Below are positions 15,143 to 24,867 of a stretch of DNA of 64,000 nucleotides, one piece after another; position 1 is the first letter of the stretch; each line of letters begins with the position of its first letter. The DNA comes from Colivivens sp963640465 (GTDB taxonomy: Bacteria > Bacteroidota > Bacteroidia > Bacteroidales > Bacteroidaceae). The stretch covers positions 23,248-87,247 of the forward strand of contig CAVHYP010000003.1 in the NCBI GenBank assembly GCA_963640465.1. The letters run 5' to 3'. The notes under the pieces were generated by a model. That model worked only from the letters and a program-made list of their open reading frames with translations. It had not been told where the DNA came from and searched no databases. A program made the position numbers and the translations under genes.

Positions 15143-16119
15143 GAGTTGAGAATGAATGCGGCTAATGCCAACAGGGTAATGATACAAACAACAATATTTG
15201 ATAGCGTGGTCGAGTCATTGCCTATATAGTGCCCTCCCATGATGGATGTGTTCATTATAATCGCTGGCAATATGTCTCTGCATCCTGCTGGATGGAACAG
15301 CAGAAGAAGGTAATAGGCAAAGCCATGTAGTACCACGAGGTGGAATATGCAACGTGTGCGTGTCTTGTCGAGATATATTCGGGTGTAGAAGTCGACAGTG
15401 CTTACTATAAATATGAGAAGGGAGAGATAGATTATGATGAGATCACAAGTTGTCAGTATGGCGTAGTTCCCGAATTGGAATGCCAACATCTGTCCTAACA
15501 GATGATCAAACCCTTTCATGCGGTCTGTACAGAATGCAAGTCCGCCTACAATCCACCAAGGAGTCAATAAACCCAATATCGCCCCGCTTATACTACGTGC
15601 ATTGAATATCCTTAGTATATACATCGACAATAGATATATAGGTGATAGCCATATTGTCTGTGGCATCGCCAGTGTGCTTATGCCAAGATAAAGGTATGTG
15701 ACGTAAGACAGTCCTGCAGAATTGTCCATCTGGTATGATGCAAACATGGTGAAGTATGACAACAACAGCATGAACATTACAATCATTCCGATGTTGAATG
15801 CATGCAAAGATGTTGCTCCCAATATCAGTGCTGCAAAGACAAAACTGATGGCACGCGAATTCAGGCGTAACAATACTTGTGAGATATTCAGCTCTCCTAA
15901 GACATACACAGTTAGGACGACAATTAGAATTGCCAGGGTGGAGTTTAACCACCCTGTACTCTTGATGCCGTCCGGTAATAACTGCCACAGGCTGTTCTGG
16001 CTGCCATTGTCCAATATTCCTGAACCTCCTACCAGGAGCCATGTCGCTACAATAATCACTGCGATTGTGTGGAGTGATGTGGGGCTTATGGCTAATGAAT
16101 GCTGAAAATTCCTAAGCAC
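15130..16119 (-). CDS. Uncharacterised polytopic membrane protein
   Basis: 329 residues with about nine hydrophobic segments and short loops. I recognise no family with confidence; it resembles the poorly described multi-span proteins often annotated only as hypothetical in Bacteroidales. Seen: an N-terminal segment ending in a first helix (TIAVIIVATWLLVGG), a cluster of isoleucine/leucine-rich helices, and the basic loop YLDKTRTRC before the last helices. No catalytic motif is evident. It lies 41 bases downstream of purD and overlaps the YqaA-like gene by 13 bases, so it is probably part of the same transcript. Confidence 0.7.
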   Translation of the reverse strand: MLRNFQHSLAISPTSLHTIAVIIVATWLLVGGSGILDNGSQNSLWQLLPDGIKSTGWLNSTLAILIVVLTVYVLGELNISQVLLRLNSRAISFVFAALILGATSLHAFNIGMIVMFMLLLSYFTMFASYQMDNSAGLSYVTYLYLGISTLAMPQTIWLSPIYLLSMYILRIFNARSISGAILGLLTPWWIVGGLAFCTDRMKGFDHLLGQMLAFQFGNYAILTTCDLIIIYLSLLIFIVSTVDFYTRIYLDKTRTRCIFHLVVLHGFAYYLLLLFHPAGCRDILPAIIMNTSIMGGHYIGNDSTTLSNIVVCIITLLALAAFILNSWII

Positions 16120-16160
16120 TTGTTTGTCTGTCTTGTAACTATATGTCTTTACCTGCGTAA

Positions 16161-17429
16161 CTATAAATCTTTACCTATGTCGGTGCGGAAATACTTCTTT
16201 TCAAACTGAATGGCTTGTGCACCTGCAAACGATTTTGCGAGAGCTTCGTCTTTGTCCTTTCCATAAGAACTGATGGCGATTACTCTTCCTCCTGCAGTAA
16301 CTGTCTGGCCATCTTTTATTGCTGTGCCGGCGTGGAATACGATGCTGTCCTTTACCTTGTCTGTACCTGTGATAGGATAGCCTTTCCCGTATGCTTCCGG
16401 ATAACCACCTGAAACAAGCATTACGCATACTGCACAACGGTCGTCTATCTCAAGATTGCGTTTGTCGAGATTGCCCTCAGCAACGCCTTCGAGCAAGTCT
16501 ACGAGGTCACTCTTGATTCTCAGCATGACACTTTCTGTCTCTGGGTCGCCCATGCGTACATTGTATTCAATAACCATTGGCTCTCCGTTTACATTGATCA
16601 GTCCGAAGAAGATGAAACCCTTGTAGTCGATGTTCTCTTCTGCAAGTCCTTCTACTGTTGGGCGGATAATGCGTGTTTCCGCTTTGTTCATCCATTCCTT
16701 GTCTGCAAAAGGTACTGGGCTTACTGATCCCATTCCTCCTGTATTCAGTCCAGTATCTCCCTCTCCGATTCTTTTGTAGTCCTTTGCTTCTGGTAGTATC
16801 TTGTAGTGTTTCCCGTCGGTAAGTACAAACACGGAACATTCTATTCCACTCAGGAACTCTTCGATGACTACAGTGGCACTGGCATTGCCAAACATTCCAC
16901 CAAGCATGTCCTTGAACTCTTTCTTTGCTTCCTCAAGGGTAGGTACTATGAGTACGCCCTTGCCTGCACATAATCCGTCGGCTTTCAATACATAGGGAGC
17001 CTTCAATGTCTCGAGAAACTTCAGTCCCTCTTCCACTGTTGTGCCATTGAAACTTCTATAGGCAGCAGTCGGGATGTTGTGACGTTTCATGAACTCTTTG
17101 GCAAAATCTTTTGAGCCTTCCAACACAGCTCCTTGCTTTGATGGCCCTATGACTGGTATACTGCAAAGTGAACTGTCATTTTTGAAGTAGTCATAGATGC
17201 CTTCCACTAGTGGTTGCTCAGGTCCAACTACAACCATGTCTACTCCCTTGTCCAGAACAAATGCCTTTATCCCATCGAAGTCGTTTGCTTTTATGTTTAC
17301 GTTCTCACCTACAGATGCAGTGCCTGCATTGCCTGGCGCTATAAACAGTTTCTCCACTTTCTGGCTTTGGGCGATTTTCCATGCCATTGCATGTTCCCTT
17401 CCACCGCTTCCTAATAAAAGAATTTTCAT
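16161..17429 (-). CDS. purD: Phosphoribosylamine-glycine ligase (GAR synthetase)
   Basis: ATP-grasp enzyme that joins glycine to phosphoribosylamine, the second step of de novo purine synthesis. 422 residues. Seen: MKILLLGSGGREHAMAWK (N-domain phosphate loop), VVGPEQPLVEG, the ATP-grasp core YVLKADGLCAGKGV, GGMGSVSPVPF, and the metal-binding EYNVRMGDPETE. It starts 5 bases after the stop of the peptidase gene, so the two are probably cotranscribed despite unrelated roles. Another purine gene, the IMP cyclohydrolase, lies nearby on the opposite strand at 19814. Confidence 0.97.
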   Translation of the reverse strand: MKILLLGSGGREHAMAWKIAQSQKVEKLFIAPGNAGTASVGENVNIKANDFDGIKAFVLDKGVDMVVVGPEQPLVEGIYDYFKNDSSLCSIPVIGPSKQGAVLEGSKDFAKEFMKRHNIPTAAYRSFNGTTVEEGLKFLETLKAPYVLKADGLCAGKGVLIVPTLEEAKKEFKDMLGGMFGNASATVVIEEFLSGIECSVFVLTDGKHYKILPEAKDYKRIGEGDTGLNTGGMGSVSPVPFADKEWMNKAETRIIRPTVEGLAEENIDYKGFIFFGLINVNGEPMVIEYNVRMGDPETESVMLRIKSDLVDLLEGVAEGNLDKRNLEIDDRCAVCVMLVSGGYPEAYGKGYPITGTDKVKDSIVFHAGTAIKDGQTVTAGGRVIAISSYGKDKDEALAKSFAGAQAIQFEKKYFRTDIGKDL

Positions 17430-17434
17430 ATTGG

Positions 17435-19585
17435 TTATTTTAAATAGTCGTTGAAATACTTTGTTATCTTGTTGTGTAGATGCACCCTGTCTGTACCCAT
17501 CATGTTGTGTTGGTCACCTGGGTATGTGAACAAGTCTGGATAGGTGTCAGCATCGATGCAGGCTCTTATGAAGGACAGTGTGTGTTGTGGTACACATACA
17601 TTGTCGTTGCCACCATATATAATCATCAATTGACCTTTCAAATTTTTAGCCTTGTTCAGCAATGAAGTTTCTGCATATCCTTCTGGGTTGGATTGGGGTG
17701 TGTCCATATATCGCTCTCCGTACATTACTTCATAGTATTTCCAGTCGATTACCGGACCTCCGGCTACTCCAACTTTGAATACATCTGGGTATGTGGTCAT
17801 AAGGCTTGTTGTCATGAAACCTCCGAAACTCCATCCATGCACTCCAAGACGTTCAGAATCGATATATGGCAGACTCTTAAGGAATTCCACTCCCTTCAGC
17901 TGGTCTTTCATTTCTTCAACACCCAGGTGTCGGAACGTGACTTGCTCAAAGTCTTTGCCCCGATGCTCGCTTCCGCGATTGTCGACGCAGAACATGACGT
18001 AGCCTTGTTGCGCCATCCATATATCCCAACCTCTTGCTGCCCAATGGAATGATGCATCAATGTTGTGGGCATGCGGACCTCCGTACACATACACTACCGC
18101 CGGATACTTCTTGTTCGGGTCGAAGCCTGTTGGCAGGATAAGGCGATAATATAAGTCTGTCTTGTTGTCTGCCGCCTTTATTGTGCCGACTTTTATTTCA
18201 GGACAACGGAATTGATCCCAAGGGTCTTCGGCTGTCAGGATATTTGTGCTTGATTTTTTTCCTGAGGTCTCGATTATATCAATGTTTCGTGGAATGGACG
18301 GGGATGAATGGTAATCTGCAATGAATTGCCCACTTGCGGACAATTTTGTGCCATGTACACCTTTGCCGTCATCCAGTAGAACTCGTTTGCCTTTCATGTT
18401 GACACTATAGACGTTTGTCTGCAATGGATTGGCTTCATTGCTCGTGTACAATACGGCTTTAGCTTTGGCATTGAATCCGAGAAAATCAATGACTTCGAAT
18501 TCTCCTTTTGTGAGTTGTGCAAGTTGTTTGCCTTCTATGTTGTATAGGTACAGATGATTGTAACCGTCTTTCCTTGACAGGTAAATGAACTTTGAATTGT
18601 CCCACGGGAGAAACTTTATAGGAACCATTGGCTCAACATACTTGTCGTCAGTTTCGTCGAATAACACAGCTTTCTTCTTTCCGGTTTGTGCGTCATAACA
18701 TACTAGTTGTGCATGGTTTTGGTCTCTGTTCAGTTCAATCATGTAAACGGATGATTCATCTGGACTCCATGCTATATTGGTGAAGTATCTGTCGGTGGGG
18801 TCTTCTGCGTCAAGGTATATCACTTTGTCGTCGCTCGCATTGTAGATTCCCACTGTCACTTTATGACTTGTCTCTCCTGTCATCGGATACTTGTCGGGAA
18901 CAAGTGATGCACAGCGTGTGGAGATGTCGACCTGTGGGTATATAGTGACCATGGATTGGTCCATTCTGTAGAAGGCCAATAGATTGCCTGATGGACTCCA
19001 AAATGAACCGTTGTTTACACCGAACTCATTGCGGTGAACTGTTTCTCCGTAAACGATGTCAACGCATCCGTCTGTGCTTAATGCTATTTTCTTTCCATCG
19101 GCTTTAACTACATATAGATTGTGGTTGACTGTGTATGCAAGATTGCGTGAGGCTGGCGAGAATTCCTTGTTTGAAGCGCCTGCTTCAATAGGTTGTGACC
19201 AAATGACTTTCCCTGCTGCCCAGTCAACCAGCACTTGCTCGTTGCTAGTTTCGTACATCACCAATGTCTGGTCCTTGTAGGGGAACTTGGAATTGTACAG
19301 GCTTGTCAACTCTCGCTTGCCAGCTTTGTTCAGTACTGCGTTTATGTCACTTAAAGTAAGCAGTACATTGGCTTGCCCATTGGCAATGCCTGTCGTAACC
19401 TCTTCCATGTCTAGACGTACAAGCACATCTCCCCACCATTCCAAATGCATGGTGGTAGGTGTGTTCTGCCAGTAAGTCTTTCCTCCTGGAATCAAGTCGT
19501 CAATCGTGAACAATCGTTTGTCTTGTGCCATTGTTGGATTAGCCATACATAACGCTGCCATGGCTATAGCTATGAAATGTTTCAT
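17435..19585 (-). CDS. Dipeptidyl peptidase IV-like S9 serine peptidase
   Basis: A secreted or periplasmic prolyl oligopeptidase-family enzyme of 716 residues, expected to release Xaa-Pro/Ala dipeptides. Seen: signal peptide (MKHFIAIAMAALCMANPTMAQ), an N-terminal eight-bladed propeller rich in WSPDES and LYNIEGKQ-type repeats (about 25-450), and a C-terminal alpha/beta hydrolase. The nucleophile is in GVHGWSFGGFMT (Ser near 587), the Asp in YGGNDNVCVP and the His in PGDQHNMMG. Bacteroidales commonly use such peptidases to process dietary or host peptides. It heads the minus-strand cluster and has its own promoter at 19608-19639. Confidence 0.93.
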   Translation of the reverse strand: MKHFIAIAMAALCMANPTMAQDKRLFTIDDLIPGGKTYWQNTPTTMHLEWWGDVLVRLDMEEVTTGIANGQANVLLTLSDINAVLNKAGKRELTSLYNSKFPYKDQTLVMYETSNEQVLVDWAAGKVIWSQPIEAGASNKEFSPASRNLAYTVNHNLYVVKADGKKIALSTDGCVDIVYGETVHRNEFGVNNGSFWSPSGNLLAFYRMDQSMVTIYPQVDISTRCASLVPDKYPMTGETSHKVTVGIYNASDDKVIYLDAEDPTDRYFTNIAWSPDESSVYMIELNRDQNHAQLVCYDAQTGKKKAVLFDETDDKYVEPMVPIKFLPWDNSKFIYLSRKDGYNHLYLYNIEGKQLAQLTKGEFEVIDFLGFNAKAKAVLYTSNEANPLQTNVYSVNMKGKRVLLDDGKGVHGTKLSASGQFIADYHSSPSIPRNIDIIETSGKKSSTNILTAEDPWDQFRCPEIKVGTIKAADNKTDLYYRLILPTGFDPNKKYPAVVYVYGGPHAHNIDASFHWAARGWDIWMAQQGYVMFCVDNRGSEHRGKDFEQVTFRHLGVEEMKDQLKGVEFLKSLPYIDSERLGVHGWSFGGFMTTSLMTTYPDVFKVGVAGGPVIDWKYYEVMYGERYMDTPQSNPEGYAETSLLNKAKNLKGQLMIIYGGNDNVCVPQHTLSFIRACIDADTYPDLFTYPGDQHNMMGTDRVHLHNKITKYFNDYLK

Positions 19586-19607
19586 CTGTTGTTGTTTAAC
19601 CAGTATG

Positions 19608-19639
19608 CAAAATTACGACATAAACAGCAATTAAACAAA
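19608..19639 (-). promoter_or_regulatory. Promoter of the S9 peptidase-purD cluster
   Basis: On the minus strand TTTG (19639-19636), a 20-base spacer and TAATTTTG (19615-19608) match the -33/-7 pattern, 22 bases before the ATG. Confidence 0.7.
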
Positions 19640-19783
19640 TTAAATCCATAAATTCAGTCGCGGATGGGCAAAGTCTGTTGCTTTTGTTCGGTAGTAGTAT
19701 TGTTTTAGAGCGCAAAACAGGATAATATGAAGTTTTTTCAAAAATAAATCAGTGATTGATATGTGACTCTCAGTTTAAATTGC

Positions 19784-19791
19784 TAAATTTG
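19784..19791 (+). promoter_or_regulatory. -7 promoter element of the IMP cyclohydrolase-mre operon
   Basis: TAAATTTG, 22 bases before the start codon at 19814. The -33 position has only a weak match (atgt). Confidence 0.5.
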
Positions 19792-19813
19792 CATCTCGAA
19801 TATATATAAACAG

Positions 19814-20410
19814 ATGGCTTCAACAAAGAAAATTAAATGTGCACTGATATCAGTGTTTCATAAAGATGGTTTAGAGGAAATGTTGGCAGAACTCAACAAG
19901 AATGGCGTTAAGTTCTTGTCGACCGGTGGAACACAGGCTTTTATCGAGAGCTTGGGGTATGAATGTGGTAAGGTGGAAGACTTGACTACCTATCCTTCAA
20001 TTCTCGGTGGACGCGTCAAGACACTGCATCCAAAAGTCTTCGGCGGAATCCTTGGCCGACGTGAATTGGCAAGTGACCAGGAGGAGATGGCTAAGTACGG
20101 AATTCCGGAAATCGACCTTGTAGTGGTTGACTTGTATCCTTACGAGGAAACTGTTGCAAGCACGAACGATGAATCTGCCATCATAGAAAAGATAGACATA
20201 GGTGGCATTTCACTGATACGTGCTGCTGCGAAGAATTTCAATGATGTGGTTGTAGTTCCAAGCAAACATGAATACGGCGCTTTGACCGAGATTCTGAAGA
20301 ACCAGGGTGCAGAAACTACAAAGGAACAGCGCAAGTGGTTCGCAGAACGCGCTTTTGCCACAAGTTCTCATTATGATAGTGCAATTCATGACTACTTCTG
20401 TAGGAAATGA
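19814..20410 (+). CDS. purH: Stand-alone IMP cyclohydrolase (PurH N-terminal domain)
   Basis: 198 residues corresponding to the MGS-like IMP cyclohydrolase domain of the usual bifunctional PurH (about 500 residues); it closes FAICAR to IMP, the last purine step. Seen: IKCALISVFHKDGLEEM, FLSTGGT, GGRVKTLHPKVFGGIL, DLYPYEETVA and EKIDIGGISLIRAAAKN, so the domain is complete. The frame ends naturally (AIHDYFCRK, stop) and the next 40 bases lead into mreB, with no trace of the AICAR transformylase domain. A separate transformylase gene elsewhere is expected, as in other Bacteroidales. It heads the mre operon. Confidence 0.92.
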   Translation: MASTKKIKCALISVFHKDGLEEMLAELNKNGVKFLSTGGTQAFIESLGYECGKVEDLTTYPSILGGRVKTLHPKVFGGILGRRELASDQEEMAKYGIPEIDLVVVDLYPYEETVASTNDESAIIEKIDIGGISLIRAAAKNFNDVVVVPSKHEYGALTEILKNQGAETTKEQRKWFAERAFATSSHYDSAIHDYFCRK

Positions 20411-20458
20411 TTTGTATGTAGGAACATTGAATGGAAATGAACAAAAAATAGATTGGAT

Positions 20459-21496
20459 ATGGGATTCTTTTCAGGTTTTTTCTCTTTTACACAGGACATA
20501 GCAATGGACCTTGGTACGGCGAACACAATTATTATCAGCAATGGTAAGATTGTGGTTGACGAACCATCTGTCGTTGCGCTCGACCGCAAGACCAACAAGA
20601 TGATAGAGGTCGGGAAAAAAGCTAAGATGATGCATGAGAAGACTCATCCAGACATCCGTACGTGTCGTCCGCTGAAGGATGGAGTCATTGCAGACTTCAA
20701 TGCTTGTGAGCAGATGATGCGCGGTTTGATTAAGAAGATAAATAACGCCCACAGCTTCCTTACTCCATCACTCAGAATGGTTATCGGAGTTCCTTCTGGC
20801 TCAACTGAAGTGGAACTGCGTGCGGTGCGTGACAGTGCCGAGCATTCTGGTGGCAGGGATGTATATCTGCTGTTCGAACCTATGGCTGCGGCTATCGGTA
20901 TCGGTTTGGATGTGACTGCACCTGAAGGACACATGGTAGTTGATATAGGTGGTGGTTCTACTGAAATCGCTGTCATCTCGTTGTGTGGTATCGTGTCAAA
21001 TAGCTCTATTCGAGTTGCTGGCGATGAATTGACTGCCGACATCCAGGAGTATATGAGTCGACAGCACAATGTCAAGGTGTCTGAACGAATGGCAGAACGT
21101 ATCAAGATAAATGTAGGGTCTGCGCTTACCGACTTGGTGGACAATGCTCCGGAGGAATATGTGGTTCATGGTCCTAACCGTATCACTGCATTGCCTATGG
21201 AGATATCCGTATGTTATCAGGAGATAGCTCATTGCATCGACAAGTCGGTTGCAAAGATTGAAACAGCCATACTCAATGCACTTGAGAAAACTCCGCCAGA
21301 GATTTATGCCGATATCGTCAAGAACGGTATCTATCTTACCGGTGGCGGTGCGTTGCTCCGAGGATTGGACAAGCGTTTGACTGACAAGATTCATATTCCA
21401 TTCCATATAGCTGAAGATCCTCTTCATAGTGTGGCAAAAGGAACTGGCATCGCATTGAAGAATATTCATGTGTATAGTGCAGTCTTGATGCGTTGA
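20459..21496 (+). CDS. mreB: Rod shape-determining protein MreB
   Basis: Bacterial actin that forms membrane-bound filaments guiding lateral wall synthesis. 345 residues from the ATG at 20459 (MGFFSGFFSFTQDIAMDLG); an in-frame ATG two codons upstream (20453) is also possible, but family members normally begin MG[FL]FS. Seen: phosphate-1 motif DLGTANTII, phosphate-2 region VVDIGGGSTEIAVI, and the adenosine motif YLTGGGALLRGLD. The amphipathic phenylalanine-rich N-terminus fits membrane binding. First of five genes for the elongasome. Confidence 0.96.
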   Translation: MGFFSGFFSFTQDIAMDLGTANTIIISNGKIVVDEPSVVALDRKTNKMIEVGKKAKMMHEKTHPDIRTCRPLKDGVIADFNACEQMMRGLIKKINNAHSFLTPSLRMVIGVPSGSTEVELRAVRDSAEHSGGRDVYLLFEPMAAAIGIGLDVTAPEGHMVVDIGGGSTEIAVISLCGIVSNSSIRVAGDELTADIQEYMSRQHNVKVSERMAERIKINVGSALTDLVDNAPEEYVVHGPNRITALPMEISVCYQEIAHCIDKSVAKIETAILNALEKTPPEIYADIVKNGIYLTGGGALLRGLDKRLTDKIHIPFHIAEDPLHSVAKGTGIALKNIHVYSAVLMR

Positions 21497-21620
21497 ACTG
21501 ATATGGCTGATTATTGAATGTGGAAATGGAGAACCTTTGATTCTTCATTTCTATTTTGTGTTATAGCGAGCATTTTTGTGCGTGTTGTAGTGAGTAACGG
21601 ACTTTTCATCGTGATATGAT

Positions 21621-22469
21621 ATGCGGAATCTGATTGATTTTATCATCAAGTATAAGTATTGGTTTGCCTTCTTCCTCATGGAGGCATTCTGCTTGGCTAT
21701 GCTTTTCCGTTTCAATTCTTATCAGGGAAGCGTGTTCTTTACGACTGCCAATTCAATGGTAGGCGGCGTTTATTCTACAGTTGACGGAATCACTTCCTAT
21801 GTCAAATTGGGAGCGGTCAATGAACAGCTTGAGGCTGACAATGAGGCCTTGCGTGAAGAGCTTCAGACAATGAAGCATGAACTGCTTGCAAAGCGGATAG
21901 ACACACTCAAATTCGCTGGTTTCAAGAGTTATCGCTATCATCGGGTTGGTGCATTGGTTGTCAATGCCACGACAAACCGCAGCAACAATTTGCTGACAAT
22001 AGACAAAGGCTCGAGTGATGGTATAAAGCCGGAGATGGGTGTAATATGTTCCAGTGGCGTTGTAGGAATCGTTTACTTGACATCGAGCCATTACTCTGTT
22101 GTCATGCCTCTCATAAATGTGAAGTCAAGGGTCAGCTGCCAACTGAAGAAGCATAAGTCCTTTGGTACCATGGAGTGGAAGTCCGGTAATTCGGAATATG
22201 CTTACATGACGGGCGTGCCTCTTCATGTGAAGGCATCGATGAATGAGGTGGTTGAAACGAGCGGCTTTTCAGATATATTCCCTTCTGGCATCCCGGTAGG
22301 TAAGGTTGAGGGAGTGGAAACCGTAGATGATGGTTTGTCGCATTCCATAAAGGTGCGTTTGTCAGTTGACTATACGTCAGTCAGGAACGTGAGTGTGATA
22401 ACCAACTATGACCATGCCGAGAAGAAAAAGCTCGAGTATGAAGCGGATTCTTTGATGAACTTGGATTGA
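21621..22469 (+). CDS. mreC: Rod shape-determining protein MreC
   Basis: Periplasmic scaffold that connects MreB with RodA and PBP2. 282 residues: a short cytoplasmic start, one membrane helix (about 13-31, WFAFFLMEAFCLAMLF), a coiled coil at about 60-100 (EQLEADNEALREELQTMKHELL), then the beta-rich MreC core with VVNATTNRSNNLLTIDKGSSDGI and VCSSGVVGIV-like segments. Distances and order within mreB-mreC-mreD-mrdA-rodA are typical. The 124-base gap after mreB contains nothing recognisable. Confidence 0.93.
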   Translation: MRNLIDFIIKYKYWFAFFLMEAFCLAMLFRFNSYQGSVFFTTANSMVGGVYSTVDGITSYVKLGAVNEQLEADNEALREELQTMKHELLAKRIDTLKFAGFKSYRYHRVGALVVNATTNRSNNLLTIDKGSSDGIKPEMGVICSSGVVGIVYLTSSHYSVVMPLINVKSRVSCQLKKHKSFGTMEWKSGNSEYAYMTGVPLHVKASMNEVVETSGFSDIFPSGIPVGKVEGVETVDDGLSHSIKVRLSVDYTSVRNVSVITNYDHAEKKKLEYEADSLMNLD

Positions 22470-22500
22470 GAAAATATAAAAACTGAATATAGTAGTAGTT

Positions 22501-23025
22501 ATGGGGCATAAGACGTTGGTGCGTTTGGGACGTATGGTTCTGTTACTGATAGTGCAGGTGATGGTACTGAACAATTTCCATTTGTTTGGTTATGCCACGC
22601 CATTTGTTTTAGGTTACATGATTATCTGCTTTGAGACCGGTGAGTCCAGAATGTCGTTGTTGTGGTGGGGATTTGTCATGGGACTCATTTATGACATGTT
22701 CTCCAATACGATGGGTATGGGAGCAGCAAGCTGCACGCTTCTTGCAATGATGAAACCATATATTCTGAAACTGTATATGCCGCGTGATGTAGTGGAATCT
22801 TTCAAGCCAACGATACAGAGCATGACCTTGTCTCGCTATATCTGGTATAGCTTTACGTGTATGGCATTGCTGCATTTCGCATTCTATTTCCTCGAGGCTT
22901 TTTCCTTGAGCGATTTGTTGCTTACTGTAGGTGCAATGGTTGGCGGAACTGTTCTTGCAACGATTATAGCTGTTTGTATAGAATTCATCGTCCACAACAG
23001 AATGATAGATAGAGAGGTCGTGTAA
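22501..23025 (+). CDS. mreD: Rod shape-determining protein MreD
   Basis: A 174-residue polytopic inner-membrane partner of MreC. Seen: several hydrophobic helices, an early HLFGYATPFVLGYMIICFE and a conserved-looking GFVMGLIYDMFSNTMGMGAAS. The reading frame ends in TAATG, sharing one base with the mrdA start, so translation of the two is likely coupled. MreD diverges strongly between phyla, so position supports the call as much as sequence does. Confidence 0.9.
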   Translation: MGHKTLVRLGRMVLLLIVQVMVLNNFHLFGYATPFVLGYMIICFETGESRMSLLWWGFVMGLIYDMFSNTMGMGAASCTLLAMMKPYILKLYMPRDVVESFKPTIQSMTLSRYIWYSFTCMALLHFAFYFLEAFSLSDLLLTVGAMVGGTVLATIIAVCIEFIVHNRMIDREVV

Positions 23026-24854
23026 TGAAAGACTTTGAGCTGCAGAGGAGACAATATGTGATAGGAGGGCTGGCAATTGTAATTGTTCTTGCCTATATCT
23101 GCCGTCTTGCCTATTTGCAACTCTTTCCTAACGACTTCGAACAGACTGCATGGAACAATGCATTATACAATAAGGTGATATTCCCTTCCAGAGGCGCCAT
23201 CTACGACAGGAATGGAAAACTGATTGTCTACAACGAGCCGGCTTATGACGTGATGGTGATAACCCGTGAAATGAGCAATCTTGATACCTTGGATTTTTGC
23301 AAGACGTTACATATCACCAAATCCCAGTTCGAAGACCGGATGGCATGGATAAAGGACCGTAGTAAGAATCCCGGTTATTCATCATATTCCCAGCAACTGT
23401 TTATGGCTCAGATACTGCCGGCTGATTTCTTGGTGTTCCAGGAAAAGATGTTCCGCTTCAAGGGTTTTTATGTGAGGGAACGCAATTCCCGTCAATACAG
23501 ATATCCTTATGCAGCACATGTGCTTGGCTATGTAGCCGAAGTCTCTGGAATGGATATCGAGAAGGACGGCTATTACAATGCAGGCGATTTCATCGGCAAG
23601 CAAGGTGTGGAGCGCTCTTACGAAAGCGTGCTTCGTGGACAAAAAGGAATTGAAGTCCTATTGCGGGATTCGCGTGGCAAGATACAGGGACGGTTTAAGA
23701 ACGGGGAGGAAGACACACAACCTCAACCGGGCAAGGACATTATGCTTAGCCTTGACATTGAGTTGCAGGCTTTGGGCGAAAGGCTGATGCAAGGCAAGAA
23801 GGGAAGTATTGTCGCTATTGAACCTTCAACTGGCGAGATTCTGTGTATGATATCGGCTCCGTCATATAGCCCGAGGGATATGGCTGGTAAGGTGAGGGGC
23901 GAGAACATCATGCGGATGTTGGATAATCCTGACCGCCCGATGCTCAATCGTGCAATTTCCGGAACATATCCGCCTGGCTCTACGTTCAAGCCTGCTCAGG
24001 CTTTAACATTCATGCAGGAGGGCATCGTCTCGGCTGATGGCACATATTATCCGTGTAATGGCGGTTTCAGGTACAAACGGTTGAAAGTGGGATGTCATGA
24101 CCACGAGTCGCCTATCAGCCTTAAACCGGCAATCGCAACCTCTTGTAACGGCTATTTCTGTTGGGGGCTGTATCACATGTTCGGCAACAGGGGTAAATAC
24201 TCGTCGGTGCAGAAGGCAATGACTACATGGAAAGACTACATGGTGTCAATGGGCTTTGGTTATAAACTGGGTATTGATATGCCTGGCGAGAGCCGTGGAA
24301 TGATTCCGAATGCAGATTACTACGACAAACATCTCAAACATTGGAATGCCCTTACGGTCATAAGCATTTCCATTGGTCAGGGTGAGGTGACCCTTACTCC
24401 GCTCCAGATTGCCAACCAAGGTGCTACTATTGCTAATCGCGGACACTATGTGACGCCTCATATCGTGAAGCGTATACAGGGTAGTTCTATTGCCGATAGT
24501 CTGAAGCAGGTTCACTACACGAAAGTGCAGCCGAGGTATTATGAACAAGTCGTAAGCGGAATGCGGCGTGCTGTCGTTTCCGGTACTTGCAAGGGCGCGC
24601 AGAATCCTTGGTATGAAGTGTGTGGCAAGACTGGTACTGCCCAGAACCGTGGTCATGACCATTCCGCATTCATGGGTTTTGCACCGCGTACAAATCCTCG
24701 TATTGCCATCGCTGTGTATGTGGAGAACGGTGGATTCGGTGCTGCTTATGGAGTCCCTATTGGGGCGTTGATGATGGAACAATATATAAGGGGAGAACTT
24801 TCTCCGAACAGTAAGGTGAGGGCACTCGCCATTCAGGAACGTACAGTGAACTAA
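23025..24854 (+). CDS. mrdA: Penicillin-binding protein 2 (elongasome transpeptidase)
   Basis: Class B PBP that cross-links lateral-wall peptidoglycan with RodA. 609 residues. Seen: N-terminal membrane helix (QYVIGGLAIVIVLAYICRLAYLQ interior), dimerisation-domain entry FPSRGAIYDRNGKL, catalytic PPGSTFKPA (SxxK serine near 319), SCN of the second motif in IATSCNGYF, and KTGTAQN of the third motif. The mreD and rodA neighbours identify it as PBP2 rather than FtsI, whose gene is at the left edge of the window. Confidence 0.96.
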   Translation: MKDFELQRRQYVIGGLAIVIVLAYICRLAYLQLFPNDFEQTAWNNALYNKVIFPSRGAIYDRNGKLIVYNEPAYDVMVITREMSNLDTLDFCKTLHITKSQFEDRMAWIKDRSKNPGYSSYSQQLFMAQILPADFLVFQEKMFRFKGFYVRERNSRQYRYPYAAHVLGYVAEVSGMDIEKDGYYNAGDFIGKQGVERSYESVLRGQKGIEVLLRDSRGKIQGRFKNGEEDTQPQPGKDIMLSLDIELQALGERLMQGKKGSIVAIEPSTGEILCMISAPSYSPRDMAGKVRGENIMRMLDNPDRPMLNRAISGTYPPGSTFKPAQALTFMQEGIVSADGTYYPCNGGFRYKRLKVGCHDHESPISLKPAIATSCNGYFCWGLYHMFGNRGKYSSVQKAMTTWKDYMVSMGFGYKLGIDMPGESRGMIPNADYYDKHLKHWNALTVISISIGQGEVTLTPLQIANQGATIANRGHYVTPHIVKRIQGSSIADSLKQVHYTKVQPRYYEQVVSGMRRAVVSGTCKGAQNPWYEVCGKTGTAQNRGHDHSAFMGFAPRTNPRIAIAVYVENGGFGAAYGVPIGALMMEQYIRGELSPNSKVRALAIQERTVN

Positions 24855-24867
24855 AAGACAATGGACT

